DNA from: Francisella halioticida
GTDB lineage: Bacteria > Pseudomonadota > Gammaproteobacteria > Francisellales > Francisellaceae
Length of the DNA stretch: 64,000 bases
NCBI RefSeq assembly: GCF_002211785.1
Contig: NZ_CP022132.1
Coordinates: 1,736,001 to 1,800,000, forward strand
Direction: 5' to 3'
This document shows positions 49,244 to 58,484 of the stretch, piece after piece. The notes beneath the pieces are model-generated. The model was not told where the DNA came from. It saw nothing but the letters and a program-made list of their open reading frames with translations, and did no database searches. Each line of letters opens with the position of its first letter. Within the stretch, counting starts at the first letter, position 1. The translations under genes and the position numbers were made by a program.

Positions 49244-50449
49244 ATGAAAAGATCTCACTATATAATAATAGTTAGCTTAATGTTTTTTTTGGCATTACTG
49301 AACTATCTTGATCGTTCCACGTTAAGTATTGCTAATACTGAAATAGCAAATGTCTTTAATCTTAAACCTACAGAAATGGGAATCTTACTTTCTGCATTTA
49401 TGTGGCCATATGCCCTAGCAAGCTTACCAGCAGGATATTTAGTTGATCGCCTTGGTATAAATAAAGTAATGCTAATAAGTATGATTACATGGTCAGCTGC
49501 ATGTGTGCTTGGTGGCTTAGTTGTTGGATTTTATTCAATACTTTTTACAAGACTGTTATTAGGAATTGCTGAGGCACCTTTTTTTATAGTTGCTACAAAG
49601 ATAATCCAGCAAAACTTTGCAACTTCACAAAGAGGAATTATATCATCAATTGTATCTTTAGGTCCAAGACTTGCTAATATTCTAGCCCCTTTAGTACTAG
49701 TGGCTCTGATGATATTAATAAATTGGCGTGGAATGTTTATATTACTTGGGGCTATAGGATTAATAGCTGTTGTACTATGGCAACATTTACAAAAAAAAGG
49801 ACTCTTTAAAGAAGCCAAGTCTGTAAACAAAACACAACAAATATCAATAAAGAAAGTTTTAAAAAATAAAAATGTTATCTTTCTGTGCATAGGAAACCTC
49901 TGCTCATCATATGCTTACTGGTTATTTTTAACATGGTTACCTTACTATTTCATTAAGGTAAAGGATTTGAGCTTATCTCAAATGAGTATTGCAACATCAG
50001 CTTCTTTTATCTCTGGTGTAGTATCTGTTATGCTTGGTGGAATAATTTCTGACTTTATGATTAAGCGTAATTTTTCTGCAGTATCTTCTCGCCTGACACC
50101 AATAATAAGTGGATGTTTAATAGCTTCAATAGCAATACTTACTTTACCATATATACAGAACATATTTTTAATAGTTGTTGTAATAGGCATAACAATATTT
50201 TGTCTAGGACTTAGAGTCTCACCGACTTGGGCTCTTGTGGCAGATATATCTCCTAGTCACTTAGTAGGTACAATAGGTGGAGCTCAAAACTTTGCTAACT
50301 TCATTGGTGCTGGACTAGCACCATTAATCACAGGAGCTATACTTCAAGCTACAAATAACAACTTTTTTATTGTATTTGTTTTTAGTGGCGTAATTTGTTT
50401 ATTTGGATCGATTATCTATATGCTTATTCGTAACCGCAGAGTAGTTTGA
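49244..50449 (+). CDS. MFS transporter, anion:cation symporter type
   Basis: 401 aa, 12 helices. The N-terminal signature LALLNYLDRSTLSIANTEIA and GILLSAFMWPYALASLPAG, then GYLVDRLGINKVML, is typical of the ACS/phthalate permease-like MFS group. A central cytoplasmic loop with KKGLFKEAKSVNKTQQISIK splits the halves. Francisella has several such paralogues (Pht-type and others) that carry small metabolites. The substrate cannot be stated from sequence. Starts 12 bases after metG and may be cotranscribed with it. Confidence 0.82.
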   Translation: MKRSHYIIIVSLMFFLALLNYLDRSTLSIANTEIANVFNLKPTEMGILLSAFMWPYALASLPAGYLVDRLGINKVMLISMITWSAACVLGGLVVGFYSILFTRLLLGIAEAPFFIVATKIIQQNFATSQRGIISSIVSLGPRLANILAPLVLVALMILINWRGMFILLGAIGLIAVVLWQHLQKKGLFKEAKSVNKTQQISIKKVLKNKNVIFLCIGNLCSSYAYWLFLTWLPYYFIKVKDLSLSQMSIATSASFISGVVSVMLGGIISDFMIKRNFSAVSSRLTPIISGCLIASIAILTLPYIQNIFLIVVVIGITIFCLGLRVSPTWALVADISPSHLVGTIGGAQNFANFIGAGLAPLITGAILQATNNNFFIVFVFSGVICLFGSIIYMLIRNRRVV

Positions 50450-50472
50450 TAAGCAATCATCAGACTAGTTTT
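50443..50472. terminator. Possible bidirectional terminator between convergent genes
   Basis: AGTTTGAT (50443-50450) can pair with ATCAGACT (50459-50466), with one G-U, loop of eight, then AGTTTT. It lies at the stop of the transporter and just before the YigZ stop. Weak stem and short T-run make it tentative. Confidence 0.35.
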
Positions 50473-51076
50473 CTTCAAAAACTCTAAACTGAACTTTACC
50501 TTTAGTTACATTCTTAAGCTCTTCTATAAAGCTTAACTTATCTGAAGTATTTTCCTGAACAACCAACTGAACCATTTCAGAATATTCTTGGCTCAATATA
50601 TTAACATTATAATGCTTTAAAACAATATCAATACTTGCTGTTTCGTTATATCCATATATTATTTGAATACAGCAATTAGTCTCCACACTTACAATATCTG
50701 CTAATTCAAGTACATCTTTAGCTGCCTGTCCATATGCTCTTATCAATCCTCCAACACCAAGCTTAGTTCCACCAAAATATCGTACTACAATCACCAACAC
50801 ATTTAACAAATCATTACCTTGAATATGTGATAGTATTGGCTTACCAGCTGAACCGTTTGGCTCACCATCGTCACTAAACCTAAATCTATTATCTTTAGTA
50901 AGTGCATAAGCCCAACAATGATGATTAACATCACCATACCTTGCTTTAATAGTACCAATCTCATCTAAAGCTTCTTGTTCACTTTCAATATAAAAAGCAT
51001 ATGCAATAAGACGTGATTTTTTTATAGGTTCAACTTCAGTTTGTATATTCTTAGATATTGTCTTATAAACATTCAT
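50465..51076 (-). CDS. YigZ/IMPACT-family protein
   Basis: 203 aa of the UPF0029/IMPACT family. The signature VNHHCWAYAL and the GEPNGSAGKPIL motif (residues 80-90), together with VVVRYFGGTKLGVGGLIRAYGQAA, are typical, followed by a short C-terminal domain (EYSEMVQLVVQEN). In E. coli YigZ has no settled role; the eukaryotic relative modulates Gcn2. It is the last gene of the YciO-DUF523-YigZ unit. Confidence 0.87.
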   Translation of the reverse strand: MNVYKTISKNIQTEVEPIKKSRLIAYAFYIESEQEALDEIGTIKARYGDVNHHCWAYALTKDNRFRFSDDGEPNGSAGKPILSHIQGNDLLNVLVIVVRYFGGTKLGVGGLIRAYGQAAKDVLELADIVSVETNCCIQIIYGYNETASIDIVLKHYNVNILSQEYSEMVQLVVQENTSDKLSFIEELKNVTKGKVQFRVFEEN

Positions 51077-51082
51077 TGCTGT

Positions 51083-51601
51083 TTAAAAAATAATCCTTTT
51101 AAATTCAAGCTCTTCTAAAAAGTCTTTAGCTTGCAATAATTGACCTTCATTAAATACCCTAACATCATTTTGCATTAATAAGCTTGCAGCAACTCCAGAG
51201 CCTTGAATCTTATTACTATTAAAGGTTCCATCATATATTTGCTGATTACCACAAGACGGACTATTTTTCTTTAAAATAGCAATTTTAATAGAGTATTTCT
51301 TAACCAACTTTAAAGCAGCTTCTGCTCCTTTTATATATTCAGTAGAAAAATCCTTACCTCCTTTAGATAAAACTTTAGCCCTACTTGCTAACACTGCTCT
51401 ACCATCACCACCAATAATCTCACAAGCAGATCTAGGAATTGACAGTCCACCAGCAATCTCAGGACATACAAACACTAATCGATCCTCATCTACCCAGGTT
51501 TTAAAAACCGTATCTGTAACTAAGTTGCTCCCTCCATCATACCTAACGTTATATCCTAGCAAACAACTACTTACTAATATCTTATTTACTTTAAAGATCC
51601 A
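51083..51601 (-). CDS. DUF523-family protein, start not identified
   Basis: Conserved DUF523 protein. The family N-terminal motif SSCLLGYNVRYDGGSN is in frame upstream of the earliest TTG (51562), which would start after the two conserved Ser and the Cys. Upstream codons read IFKVNKILVSSC, and no ATG, GTG or TTG exists before the end of YciO, which overlaps here. FVCPEIAGGLSIPRSACEII and the Cys-containing SPSCGNQQIYDGTF block are present. Either a rare start such as ATC/ATA is used or the start has mutated. The coordinate here marks the region. Confidence 0.6.
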   Translation of the reverse strand, partial: WIFKVNKILVSSCLLGYNVRYDGGSNLVTDTVFKTWVDEDRLVFVCPEIAGGLSIPRSACEIIGGDGRAVLASRAKVLSKGGKDFSTEYIKGAEAALKLVKKYSIKIAILKKNSPSCGNQQIYDGTFNSNKIQGSGVAASLLMQNDVRVFNEGQLLQAKDFLEELEFKRIIF

Positions 51602-52205
51602 TATCTCCTGCGCCTTGCCTTAGAATTTGATATGGTAACCCCAGCATTTCTACAACAGTTGTTGATTTATAACCACAATAATCAGACTCTATAACTGCAT
51701 CAATATTATTCATGACTTGATCATCAATTTCAGAACAGTCAGTAACTACATGTTCTTGTCCTGGAAGAATAAATGTACTAATAACTAAAGGTTCTCTAAT
51801 CTCAAACGAGACCGCTTGTGGTACATAATGCTCACTAACTCGTATTCCTACAGTATTTTTTGATTTAGTAACAAGCAATGATGATACTTTTTTTGTAGCA
51901 TTTAAAATAAATGTATATGGACCAGGAGCATGTCTTTTTAACAACCTATAAGCATTATTATCAACTTTTGCATATTCAGATATTTCAGATAAATCTTTAC
52001 ACGAAAGTGTAAAGTTATGACTATTATCTAAATCTCTTATTTTTATAATTTTATTAATTCCTTTCTTTGATTTCATCTTACAAGCCAAAGCATAGCCAGA
52101 ATCTGTTGGGATAGCTATAACTCCATCATTTTCTAATATATTTCCTATGCCCTTTAACTCTAAATCATTATTACCATAGCTATATAATTCAATTAATCTC
52201 TTCAT
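51591..52205 (-). CDS. Sua5/YciO/YrdC-family protein
   Basis: 204 aa. The YrdC fold is visible: GGVIAIPTDSGYALACKMKS-type start (VIAIPTDSGYALA), RHAPGPYTFILNATKKV and VGIRVSEHYVPQAV. It lacks the second domain of full Sua5 and looks YciO-like. TsaC/Sua5 proteins make threonylcarbamoyl-AMP for tRNA t6A; YciO's role is less certain. It sits in front of the DUF523 gene and probably shares a transcript. Confidence 0.82.
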   Translation of the reverse strand: MKRLIELYSYGNNDLELKGIGNILENDGVIAIPTDSGYALACKMKSKKGINKIIKIRDLDNSHNFTLSCKDLSEISEYAKVDNNAYRLLKRHAPGPYTFILNATKKVSSLLVTKSKNTVGIRVSEHYVPQAVSFEIREPLVISTFILPGQEHVVTDCSEIDDQVMNNIDAVIESDYCGYKSTTVVEMLGLPYQILRQGAGDMDL

Positions 52206-52264
52206 AATCTTTACAACAACCGTTATACTTCTAAGACATTATACAATACTTACTGTTAATAAAA

Positions 52265-52795
52265 ATGAATAAAATGATTAATGATTTGCTTCCAGCAATC
52301 GTTTTTTTTACCGTTTATAAAGTTTATGATATATTTTTTGCTACTGCTGCTCTAATTATAGTAACATTGGCTCAAGTTACTTGGCAGTATATTGCTCATC
52401 GCAAAGTAGCTAAAGCGCAGATCACTATTGCAATACTTGTTGTAATCTTTGGCAGTGCAACACTCTATTTCCATAATGAAGAGCTTATAAAATGGAAAGT
52501 GAGCATTATCAATTGGTTGATGGGGATTGGCCTAATAATAACTACATACACCATGAAAGAAACCCCAATGCAGAAAATTCTTAAAGAAACTATTGATCTT
52601 AAAAAACACAAATGGAAAGAAATCAATAATATGTGGGGAGCTTACTTTACAGTCCTTGGCACATTAAACTTATTTGTAGCATACTTTTTTTCTACAAATA
52701 TCTGGATGAACTTTAAACTCTTTGGCTTATTAGGAATAACCTTTGTCTTTTTAATTATCCAATCACTTTACTTATCTAAACATATTAAAAGATAA
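52265..52795 (+). CDS. yciB: YciB-family septation/inner membrane protein
   Basis: 176 aa with five to six helices. The family features LLPAIVFFTVYKVYDIFFAT, then LIIVTLAQVTWQYIAHRKV, AYFTVLGTLNLFVAYFFST, and WMNFKLFGLLGITFVFLI match YciB/IspZ (intracellular septation protein A). In E. coli it affects cell-envelope integrity. Divergent from the YciO gene with 59 bases between, and followed by another membrane protein. Confidence 0.87.
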   Translation: MNKMINDLLPAIVFFTVYKVYDIFFATAALIIVTLAQVTWQYIAHRKVAKAQITIAILVVIFGSATLYFHNEELIKWKVSIINWLMGIGLIITTYTMKETPMQKILKETIDLKKHKWKEINNMWGAYFTVLGTLNLFVAYFFSTNIWMNFKLFGLLGITFVFLIIQSLYLSKHIKR

Positions 52796-52867
52796 TTTTA
52801 ATTTTTAGTTTGCAAAGAATTCTTTTACAAATGTATAATAACATCACAATAATAAAAATTTAGACAA

Positions 52868-53137
52868 ATGAGCGAAAATAACTCTGAAATTAATGGCACT
52901 ATTATCTCTAAAAAACCTGCGTGTTCATATAAAAGCTTTTTAGGGTGTGCTTCTTTAGTATTTATATTAGCTATTTTTAGCATAGCAGAATTAGCTATAA
53001 TGGTAGGTATTTTTATAGTATTTATGTTTTTTTATGCTGTGATAGCTATATTTGGAGGAATATATTTACTCTTTCTTGTTGCAATGAAAATCTCTAAACA
53101 TTTCAAAGAAAGAAGAAAAAACTCTAATAAACACTAG
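52868..53137 (+). CDS. Small two-helix membrane protein, unknown
   Basis: 89 aa. A polar N-terminus (MSENNSEINGTIISKKPAC) precedes two hydrophobic segments (FLGCASLVFILAIFSIAEL; IMVGIFIVFMFFYAVIAIF) and a basic C-terminus (KHFKERRKNSNKH). I see no family motif. It ends five bases from the convergent glucokinase gene. Confidence 0.55.
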   Translation: MSENNSEINGTIISKKPACSYKSFLGCASLVFILAIFSIAELAIMVGIFIVFMFFYAVIAIFGGIYLLFLVAMKISKHFKERRKNSNKH

Positions 53138-53141
53138 CCTA

Positions 53142-54161
53142 TCATTTTTTTACTAGACCTGCCGCATAAGTACGTGCGCCTATCAAGCCAACATCAGTAT
53201 TTGTTATTATATGAATTGGAAAATCTTTCATCATATTCGATATTCTGCCTTTATCTCTAAACTTCTCTAAGAATTTACTTTCTTTTATTTGCTTGATAAG
53301 TCTAGGGGCTATGCCTCCAGCAATATACAATCCTCTGAAAGGAAAGCTTGTAAGAGCTAGATTCCCCGCTACAGATCCATAAATACTCAAAAATATATCT
53401 ATTGTTCTTAGTGCTGATGGCTCTCTATTTTCAGTAGCATACTTAACAATAACAGCTGCTTTATCTGAATCTGAAACACTAAATAACTTTCTTCTTAGTT
53501 GCATACATTCAGGCTGATCATATAAAGGAGTACGCACAACATATTTATAAATATTATAAATCCCATAACCACTACAAAATCTCTCAGGAGATATTCTATG
53601 AAAAGTCTTACGCATAAATTTGAATAACTCAACTTGCTCATCATCAACTGGAGAAAAATCAACATGGCCACCTTCTGTCTTATAAACTCTAGGAGCATGT
53701 TCCTTATCATAGCTGACCAAGCACATTCCAAGCCCTGTACCAGCACCTACAACAGCACAAAGAGTATCTTCATCTTTTTGACCATCCTGAATAGTCAAGA
53801 TATCTTGTTCCTTATCAAGAGACTCTATCCCATAACCTATTGCCTCAAAATCATTTATTACTTTGACCATGTTTTTATCTATACCTAAACTTTCTGATAT
53901 GTATTGCTCAGAAACCATCCATGGCAAATTAGTAACCTCTACTTCTCCATTTGATACAAACCCTGCAACAGCTAAGCATGCTGAATCAATTTGACCAGTT
54001 AAATCAACTTCTGAGAGAAACTTCTCAATAATAGCTGATAGGCAATTATAGTTAGCCCCCTTATATTTTTTTATAGCTATACTTTTAATTACACCATCCT
54101 CTAAAAAAGAAACTTCTAACCTAGTATTAGTTCCACCAATATCTCCCGACAATATATACAT
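53142..54161 (-). CDS. glk: Glucokinase
   Basis: Phosphorylates glucose with ATP. ROK-independent Glk family (glucokinase family 1): phosphate motif LSGDIGGTNTRLEVSF at the start, KVINDFEAIGYGI, then the AVVGAGTGLGMCL motif and TEGGHVDFSPVD. The Glu/His region ERFCSGYGIYNIY follows and GLYIAGGIAPRLIK is near the end. 339 aa is usual. It stands alone and is divergent from ubiE by about 95 bases. Confidence 0.92.
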   Translation of the reverse strand: MYILSGDIGGTNTRLEVSFLEDGVIKSIAIKKYKGANYNCLSAIIEKFLSEVDLTGQIDSACLAVAGFVSNGEVEVTNLPWMVSEQYISESLGIDKNMVKVINDFEAIGYGIESLDKEQDILTIQDGQKDEDTLCAVVGAGTGLGMCLVSYDKEHAPRVYKTEGGHVDFSPVDDEQVELFKFMRKTFHRISPERFCSGYGIYNIYKYVVRTPLYDQPECMQLRRKLFSVSDSDKAAVIVKYATENREPSALRTIDIFLSIYGSVAGNLALTSFPFRGLYIAGGIAPRLIKQIKESKFLEKFRDKGRISNMMKDFPIHIITNTDVGLIGARTYAAGLVKK

Positions 54162-54256
54162 TCTTATACTCCTATTTAGTAGTATCTTGCCAATACAAAT
54201 AAATCATATTCTGCTATAATGAAGCAATAACCTAACTATTATAATTTTTAGTTTAA

Positions 54257-55009
54257 ATGTCTAAAGAAAATAAAACAACTGATTTTGGCTTTGCAGAAGT
54301 GCCATGGGAAGAAAAACAAAAAAAAGTTGCTGGAGTATTCCATTCAGTAGCAGCTAAATACGATTTAATGAATGATTTAATGTCTTTTGGCATACATCGT
54401 ATTTGGAAAAAACAAACTCTCTCAAAGACTGCTGTTCGCAAAGGTGATAAAGTCCTAGACCTTGCTGGAGGAACTGGTGATTTGGCATATAAGTTTTGTC
54501 AAATGGTTGGCCCACAAGGTAAAGTTGTTTTAAGTGATATTAACTCTTCTATGCTAGAAGTAGGTAAAGAAAAACTTACTAATAAAGGTTGTGTTGGCAA
54601 TATTGAATATATCCAAGCTAATGCCGAATCTCTGCCTTTTCCTGATAATTACTTTGATTGTATAACAATCTCTTTTGGTCTTAGGAATGTCACAGATAAA
54701 GCAACAGCTTTGGCCTCTATGTGTCGAGTTCTAAAACCAGGAGGTCGTCTTTTAGTTTTAGAGTTTTCTAAACCAATTGTGCCTTTACTTTCAAAAATTT
54801 ATGATGAGTACTCTTTCAAAGCATTACCATTTTTGGGGAAAATTATTACCCAAGATGCTAAAAGCTATAAATATCTTGCTGAATCAATACGTAAGCACCC
54901 AAATCAAGAAACTCTAAAGCAAATGATGTTTGATGCAGGGTTTGATAATGTTGAATATCAGAATATGACTGGTGGAGTTGTAGCATTACATATTGGATAT
55001 AAATATTAA
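54257..55009 (+). CDS. ubiE: Demethylubiquinone/menaquinone C-methyltransferase
   Basis: SAM-dependent methyltransferase in ubiquinone and menaquinone synthesis. The family start [20 protein letters not shown], motif [27 protein letters not shown] and [14 protein letters not shown] (here [14 protein letters not shown]) are all there. 250 aa. It heads the ubiE-ubiJ-ubiB cluster with one base to ubiJ. TATAAT at about 54215 may be its -10 box. Confidence 0.95.
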   Translation: MSKENKTTDFGFAEVPWEEKQKKVAGVFHSVAAKYDLMNDLMSFGIHRIWKKQTLSKTAVRKGDKVLDLAGGTGDLAYKFCQMVGPQGKVVLSDINSSMLEVGKEKLTNKGCVGNIEYIQANAESLPFPDNYFDCITISFGLRNVTDKATALASMCRVLKPGGRLLVLEFSKPIVPLLSKIYDEYSFKALPFLGKIITQDAKSYKYLAESIRKHPNQETLKQMMFDAGFDNVEYQNMTGGVVALHIGYKY

Positions 55010-55010
55010 A

Positions 55011-55589
55011 ATGATACAAACAATAAATAAAGCTCTTAGCTTTTTGCCAAAACTTGACCCTCAAGTAAACGCTTTAATATCTCCTTTAAAAGACAAATCT
55101 CTAAGTGTGGTTATTACTGATCTTAATTACAACATTTCTCTAAAGATAAAAAATAATAATCTGTATGCTTCAGATGAGTTAACAAGCAATATTTTAGAAG
55201 GAAAATTAGCTTATATTCTTGAACTTGTCTTTAATAAAAATTTACAAGAGTTAATAATTGCTGAAAAGCTTGATTATCAGGGCAGTCTAAAAGATCTAAA
55301 TGAATTCAATACATTTCTAAATGCTATTGATATAGACCTGATTTATAAGATATCTAGTTTAACTAGTCCAGAATTTGCTAGTATTATAGCTAAACCTCTT
55401 GATAAGATCAAAGAATACTTAAAAACCTCACGCCAAGAAACCGTTATAGATATCAAAGACTACTTAACAGAAGAAAGAGAAACTTTGATATCTCAAAATG
55501 AAATAAATATTTTATACAAACAAATACAAGAGTTAAAACAAGCTACTGATATAGTAGAAGCAAAGCTAAAACTATTACAAGGCTCATAA
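55011..55589 (+). CDS. ubiJ: UbiJ-like ubiquinone accessory protein
   Basis: 192 aa; ATG 55011 is taken rather than the TTG 54993 inside ubiE. The N-terminal SCP2-type lipid-binding fold is visible (LKDKSLSVVITDLNYNISLK, ILEGKLAYILELVF), and the C-terminal amphipathic coiled coil QIQELKQATDIVEAKLKLLQ ends it. UbiJ assists UbiB in ubiquinone synthesis. Position between ubiE and ubiB is the standard one and supports the call. Confidence 0.87.
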   Translation: MIQTINKALSFLPKLDPQVNALISPLKDKSLSVVITDLNYNISLKIKNNNLYASDELTSNILEGKLAYILELVFNKNLQELIIAEKLDYQGSLKDLNEFNTFLNAIDIDLIYKISSLTSPEFASIIAKPLDKIKEYLKTSRQETVIDIKDYLTEERETLISQNEINILYKQIQELKQATDIVEAKLKLLQGS

Positions 55590-55590
55590 T

Positions 55591-57246
55591 ATGATTAGAA
55601 AGTTTTTAAGACTTATATACATCTTTTATATTATAAATAGATACTGCCTACTTAATGAGCCAGTTCAAGCTACAAATATAAAGCTATTGAAAGTGTTACT
55701 CTTACTTAATCCTTTTTATTATTCAAGAAAAATTCGTAAGCTAGAGCATGGCATCCGCATTAGAGAAGCATTAGAGAAACTAGGACCAATATTTATTAAA
55801 TTTGGTCAAGCGTTATCTGTCAGAGCAGATTTACTTCCTCCAGAAGTTATAAAAGAAGTTGCTAAACTCCAAGATAATGTGCCCCCATTTGATAGTAATA
55901 TAGCAGCGCAACAAATTGAAAAAGCTACTAAGCAACCTATTAGTAATATTTTCAAAAATTTTGATAGTTCTCCTCTAGCATCAGCATCAGTCGCACAAGT
56001 TCATAAAGCTACTCTTGAAAATGATGATGAAGTAGTCGTTAAAGTATTACGCCCAGGAATTGAGAAAATTCTAAAACTTGATACCTCTTTGATGCTAATA
56101 CTTGCCCAAGCTCTAAATAAACTAAGAGAAATTCGCCGCTTTAAACCGATAGAAATTGTCAAAGAGATTAATCAAAGCTTTTTTGATGAACTTGATTTAG
56201 TTCGAGAAGCATCAAATGCCTCACAAATTCGTAGGAATTTTGAAAATTCACCTATACATTATGTGCCAAAAATATACTGGAAATATACTAGCTCTACGGT
56301 GATGATGATGGAAAGAGTTGGTGGTGTACGGGTATCAGACATAGATACATTAGACTCTTTAGGAGTTGATCGTCGTTTATTAGCTCAACGAGGTGTTGAA
56401 ATATTCTATTCACAAGTATTTGATAACTGTTTTTTTCATGCAGATATGCACCCTGGCAATATGTTTATTGATGCTTCAAATCCAGCAGATCCTAAATATA
56501 TATCTATTGATTTTGGAATTGTTGGAACTTTAAATCGTGATGACCAGCGCTATCTAGCAGGCAATTTCTTGGCATTTTTTAAACGTGACTATAGAAAAGT
56601 TGCTGAGCTACATATAGAGTCTGGTTGGGTTCCTAGCGACACACGTGTAGATGTCTTAGAGTCTGCTGTTAGAACTGTATGTGAACCTATATTTGAAAAG
56701 CCTATGAGTGAAATATCATTAGGATATACCTTAATGCAACTATTCTCTGTTGCGCGTCGTTTTAATATGAATATCCAACCACAGTTAACTTTACTACAAA
56801 AAACTTTATTCCATATTGAAGGCTTAGGACAAAAGCTTTGTCCAGAGCTTAATATCTGGGAAACTTCTCGCCCCATCTTAGAAAGATGGATGAAGGAGCA
56901 GATGGGGCTACGCGGCTTTTATCATCGTTCCATTGAAAATATGCCAAGAGTTAGTGACAAACTACCTGAACTTCCACGTATGGTTTTTGATATATTGCAG
57001 CAAACACAAACAAACCAAAAGCAAATAACTTCAAATCAGCAAAATACTTCTTTAAAACCAAAGAAAAAACATAACTTTGCATTAGCAACTGGAATTATTC
57101 TAACAGGTCTAGGGATTATATACACCTTGCATAACAACTTATCACCTCTAGTTAAATTACAAGGCTTTATCGAAAGCCATACTACTGGTTTTATAGTAAC
57201 TGGTATAGCATGCTTAATTTATTATGGTTTCAAAAAGGAGAAATAA
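55591..57246 (+). CDS. ubiB: Ubiquinone biosynthesis kinase-like protein
   Basis: 551-aa ABC1/ADCK-family protein. The KxGQ motif IFIKFGQALSVRADLLP and the Ala-rich nucleotide loop ASASVAQVHKA are visible, then the Asp-containing HADMHPGNMF and the DFG-like SIDFGIVGTLN. Two C-terminal membrane helices (FALATGIILTGLGIIYTLH; TTGFIVTGIACLIYYGF) anchor it. The HIT gene starts at the next base. Confidence 0.95.
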   Translation: MIRKFLRLIYIFYIINRYCLLNEPVQATNIKLLKVLLLLNPFYYSRKIRKLEHGIRIREALEKLGPIFIKFGQALSVRADLLPPEVIKEVAKLQDNVPPFDSNIAAQQIEKATKQPISNIFKNFDSSPLASASVAQVHKATLENDDEVVVKVLRPGIEKILKLDTSLMLILAQALNKLREIRRFKPIEIVKEINQSFFDELDLVREASNASQIRRNFENSPIHYVPKIYWKYTSSTVMMMERVGGVRVSDIDTLDSLGVDRRLLAQRGVEIFYSQVFDNCFFHADMHPGNMFIDASNPADPKYISIDFGIVGTLNRDDQRYLAGNFLAFFKRDYRKVAELHIESGWVPSDTRVDVLESAVRTVCEPIFEKPMSEISLGYTLMQLFSVARRFNMNIQPQLTLLQKTLFHIEGLGQKLCPELNIWETSRPILERWMKEQMGLRGFYHRSIENMPRVSDKLPELPRMVFDILQQTQTNQKQITSNQQNTSLKPKKKHNFALATGIILTGLGIIYTLHNNLSPLVKLQGFIESHTTGFIVTGIACLIYYGFKKEK

Positions 57247-57582
57247 ATGTCTGATTGTATTTTTTGCAAAATCATTGCTGGTAAAGTCCCATGTAAGAAA
57301 GTTTATGAAGATGAAAATGTATTAGCATTTCATGATATTAGTCCAGTAGCAGATGTACATATTCTAGTTATTCCTAAAAAGCATATTACTAGTTTAAATG
57401 CGTTATCTGCTTCAGATGAAAGTTTTATTGGCAAATTTATGCTGGGCATCCCTAAAGTCGCTAAAGAAATGGGGCTAAAAGGATTTAAAACTGTATTTAA
57501 CACAGGTAAAGAAGGTGGACAAACTGTTTTTCATATTCATGCCCATATTCTCGGTGGTACTATTCATTCCATACCACAGTAA
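57247..57582 (+). CDS. hinT: HIT-family nucleotide hydrolase
   Basis: 111-aa HIT protein. First Cys pair CIFCKIIAGKVPCKKVYEDEN, and the histidine triad QTVFHIHAHILGG. HinT-type enzymes hydrolyse adenosine phosphoramidates. AAGGAG serves the ATG, which immediately follows the ubiB stop, so it is the last gene of the ubi operon. Confidence 0.93.
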   Translation: MSDCIFCKIIAGKVPCKKVYEDENVLAFHDISPVADVHILVIPKKHITSLNALSASDESFIGKFMLGIPKVAKEMGLKGFKTVFNTGKEGGQTVFHIHAHILGGTIHSIPQ

Positions 57583-57659
57583 TTAATTTCCTAAGCTACA
57601 AAAAAAATTCATAACAATAGGAAATGAACCATTCACAGATCCATCTAGCCTAATGTAAT

Positions 57660-58007
57660 CTAGCTCCAAAATTTATTGTTACTACGCTCATTATCACTAC
57701 TACTCCAATAGCTATTTTTTTTTATAATATTTGATCTTTCAAAAATATTGTTTAATTTATTGGGGTAGTATATATTTCCTGATAATAAATCTTTTTGAAA
57801 CTTAAATTTCTGCAAAAGATATTTAACCTCTGCAGAATACTTAAGTAAGTGATAATAATCATACTCTTGACCTAAATTAATTTCTTGTTTTTCAAAATTC
57901 AAATGTTTTAGTAAATTATCAAAACAATAATTACAAATAATATCATTTGAACTTTGTTTACATAAAAGACAGTTTTGTTTAAAAAGAAATTTATCACTAA
58001 TAAACAT
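57660..58007 (-). pseudogene. comF: ComF-like protein, interrupted by IS sequence
   Basis: Only the N-terminal part of a ComF-like phosphoribosyltransferase-related protein remains. It has the zinc-type cysteines (CLLCKQSSNDIICNYC) and a helix YYHLLKYSAEVKYLLQKFKFQ typical of ComF. At 57741-57772 a 32-bp piece matching the end of IS element C appears, after which the frame continues as YYPNKLNNIFERSN with no ComF similarity. The PRT domain (usual C-terminal two-thirds) is missing. DNA uptake by this protein is therefore not expected. Confidence 0.75.
57741..57772 (-). mobile_element. Solo terminus of IS element C within comF
   Basis: The minus strand reads TACTACCCCAATAAATT then AAACAATATTTTT, identical to the element C end at 31871-31901. 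The match stops abruptly on the inner side. No rest of the element is present, so it is a relic of an insertion and excision or deletion. Confidence 0.7.
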
Positions 58008-58484
58008 ATTTACTTATAAAACTCTTTAGTCGCTCTATTTTAGGATCTTTATAAAAAACACTCATAATCACCAACTAGTTTTCCTAGATACTTGCCTTCA
58101 ACACATTAATAACAACTTAATTGCTATTTTTGTTACTCCAACAAAAATTCTGCAAGAATATGATCCATCCTATTAATCTAGAACAATTGTTAACTTCATT
58201 TTCCATTATATCTTTATATTAACTTAGAGTCATACAACTTATGTTGAATGTTCCCTTTTCGTATTATAATAAATTTAAATATACTTAAATATTGAAGGTT
58301 TGATTTACTTTCTAATTTGATATTTTTCATCAGTATAGATGGCTCTACTTTCAGTAGTCCCAAATTAATAAGCTTAAATTTTTAAAGTTAATAGGCTCTC
58401 GTTTCCTATTTTAATAAACTAATACCTTTTATAGAGATAAAAAAACCATTACAATCACATCAACAAAATTAAATTTTAAAAAAC
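58008..58484. other. 477-base region with an IS relic, otherwise empty
   Basis: Apart from the IS3-type relic at about 58188-58375, no coding frame or RNA gene was seen. The rest is AT-rich and probably decayed comF and IS flank sequence. The BioC-like gene promoter would have to lie in its last 100 bases. Confidence 0.5.
58188..58375 (-). mobile_element. Decayed 3' relic of an element B-type IS
   Basis: Aligns with the last ~180 bases of element B orfB: ACTTCATTTTCCATTATAT, then GAGTCATA, CGTATTATAATAA and CTACTTTCAGTAGTCCCAAA. Similarity is clear but many substitutions and indels are present. It is older than copies 1 and 2, so this IS family was active in the lineage at more than one time. 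Confidence 0.7.

Noticed and set aside
57586-57626. ATTTCCTA / TAGGAAAT inverted repeat after the HIT gene as a terminator
   Set aside because: The loop is about 25 bases and there is no T-run after the stem; too weak to call.
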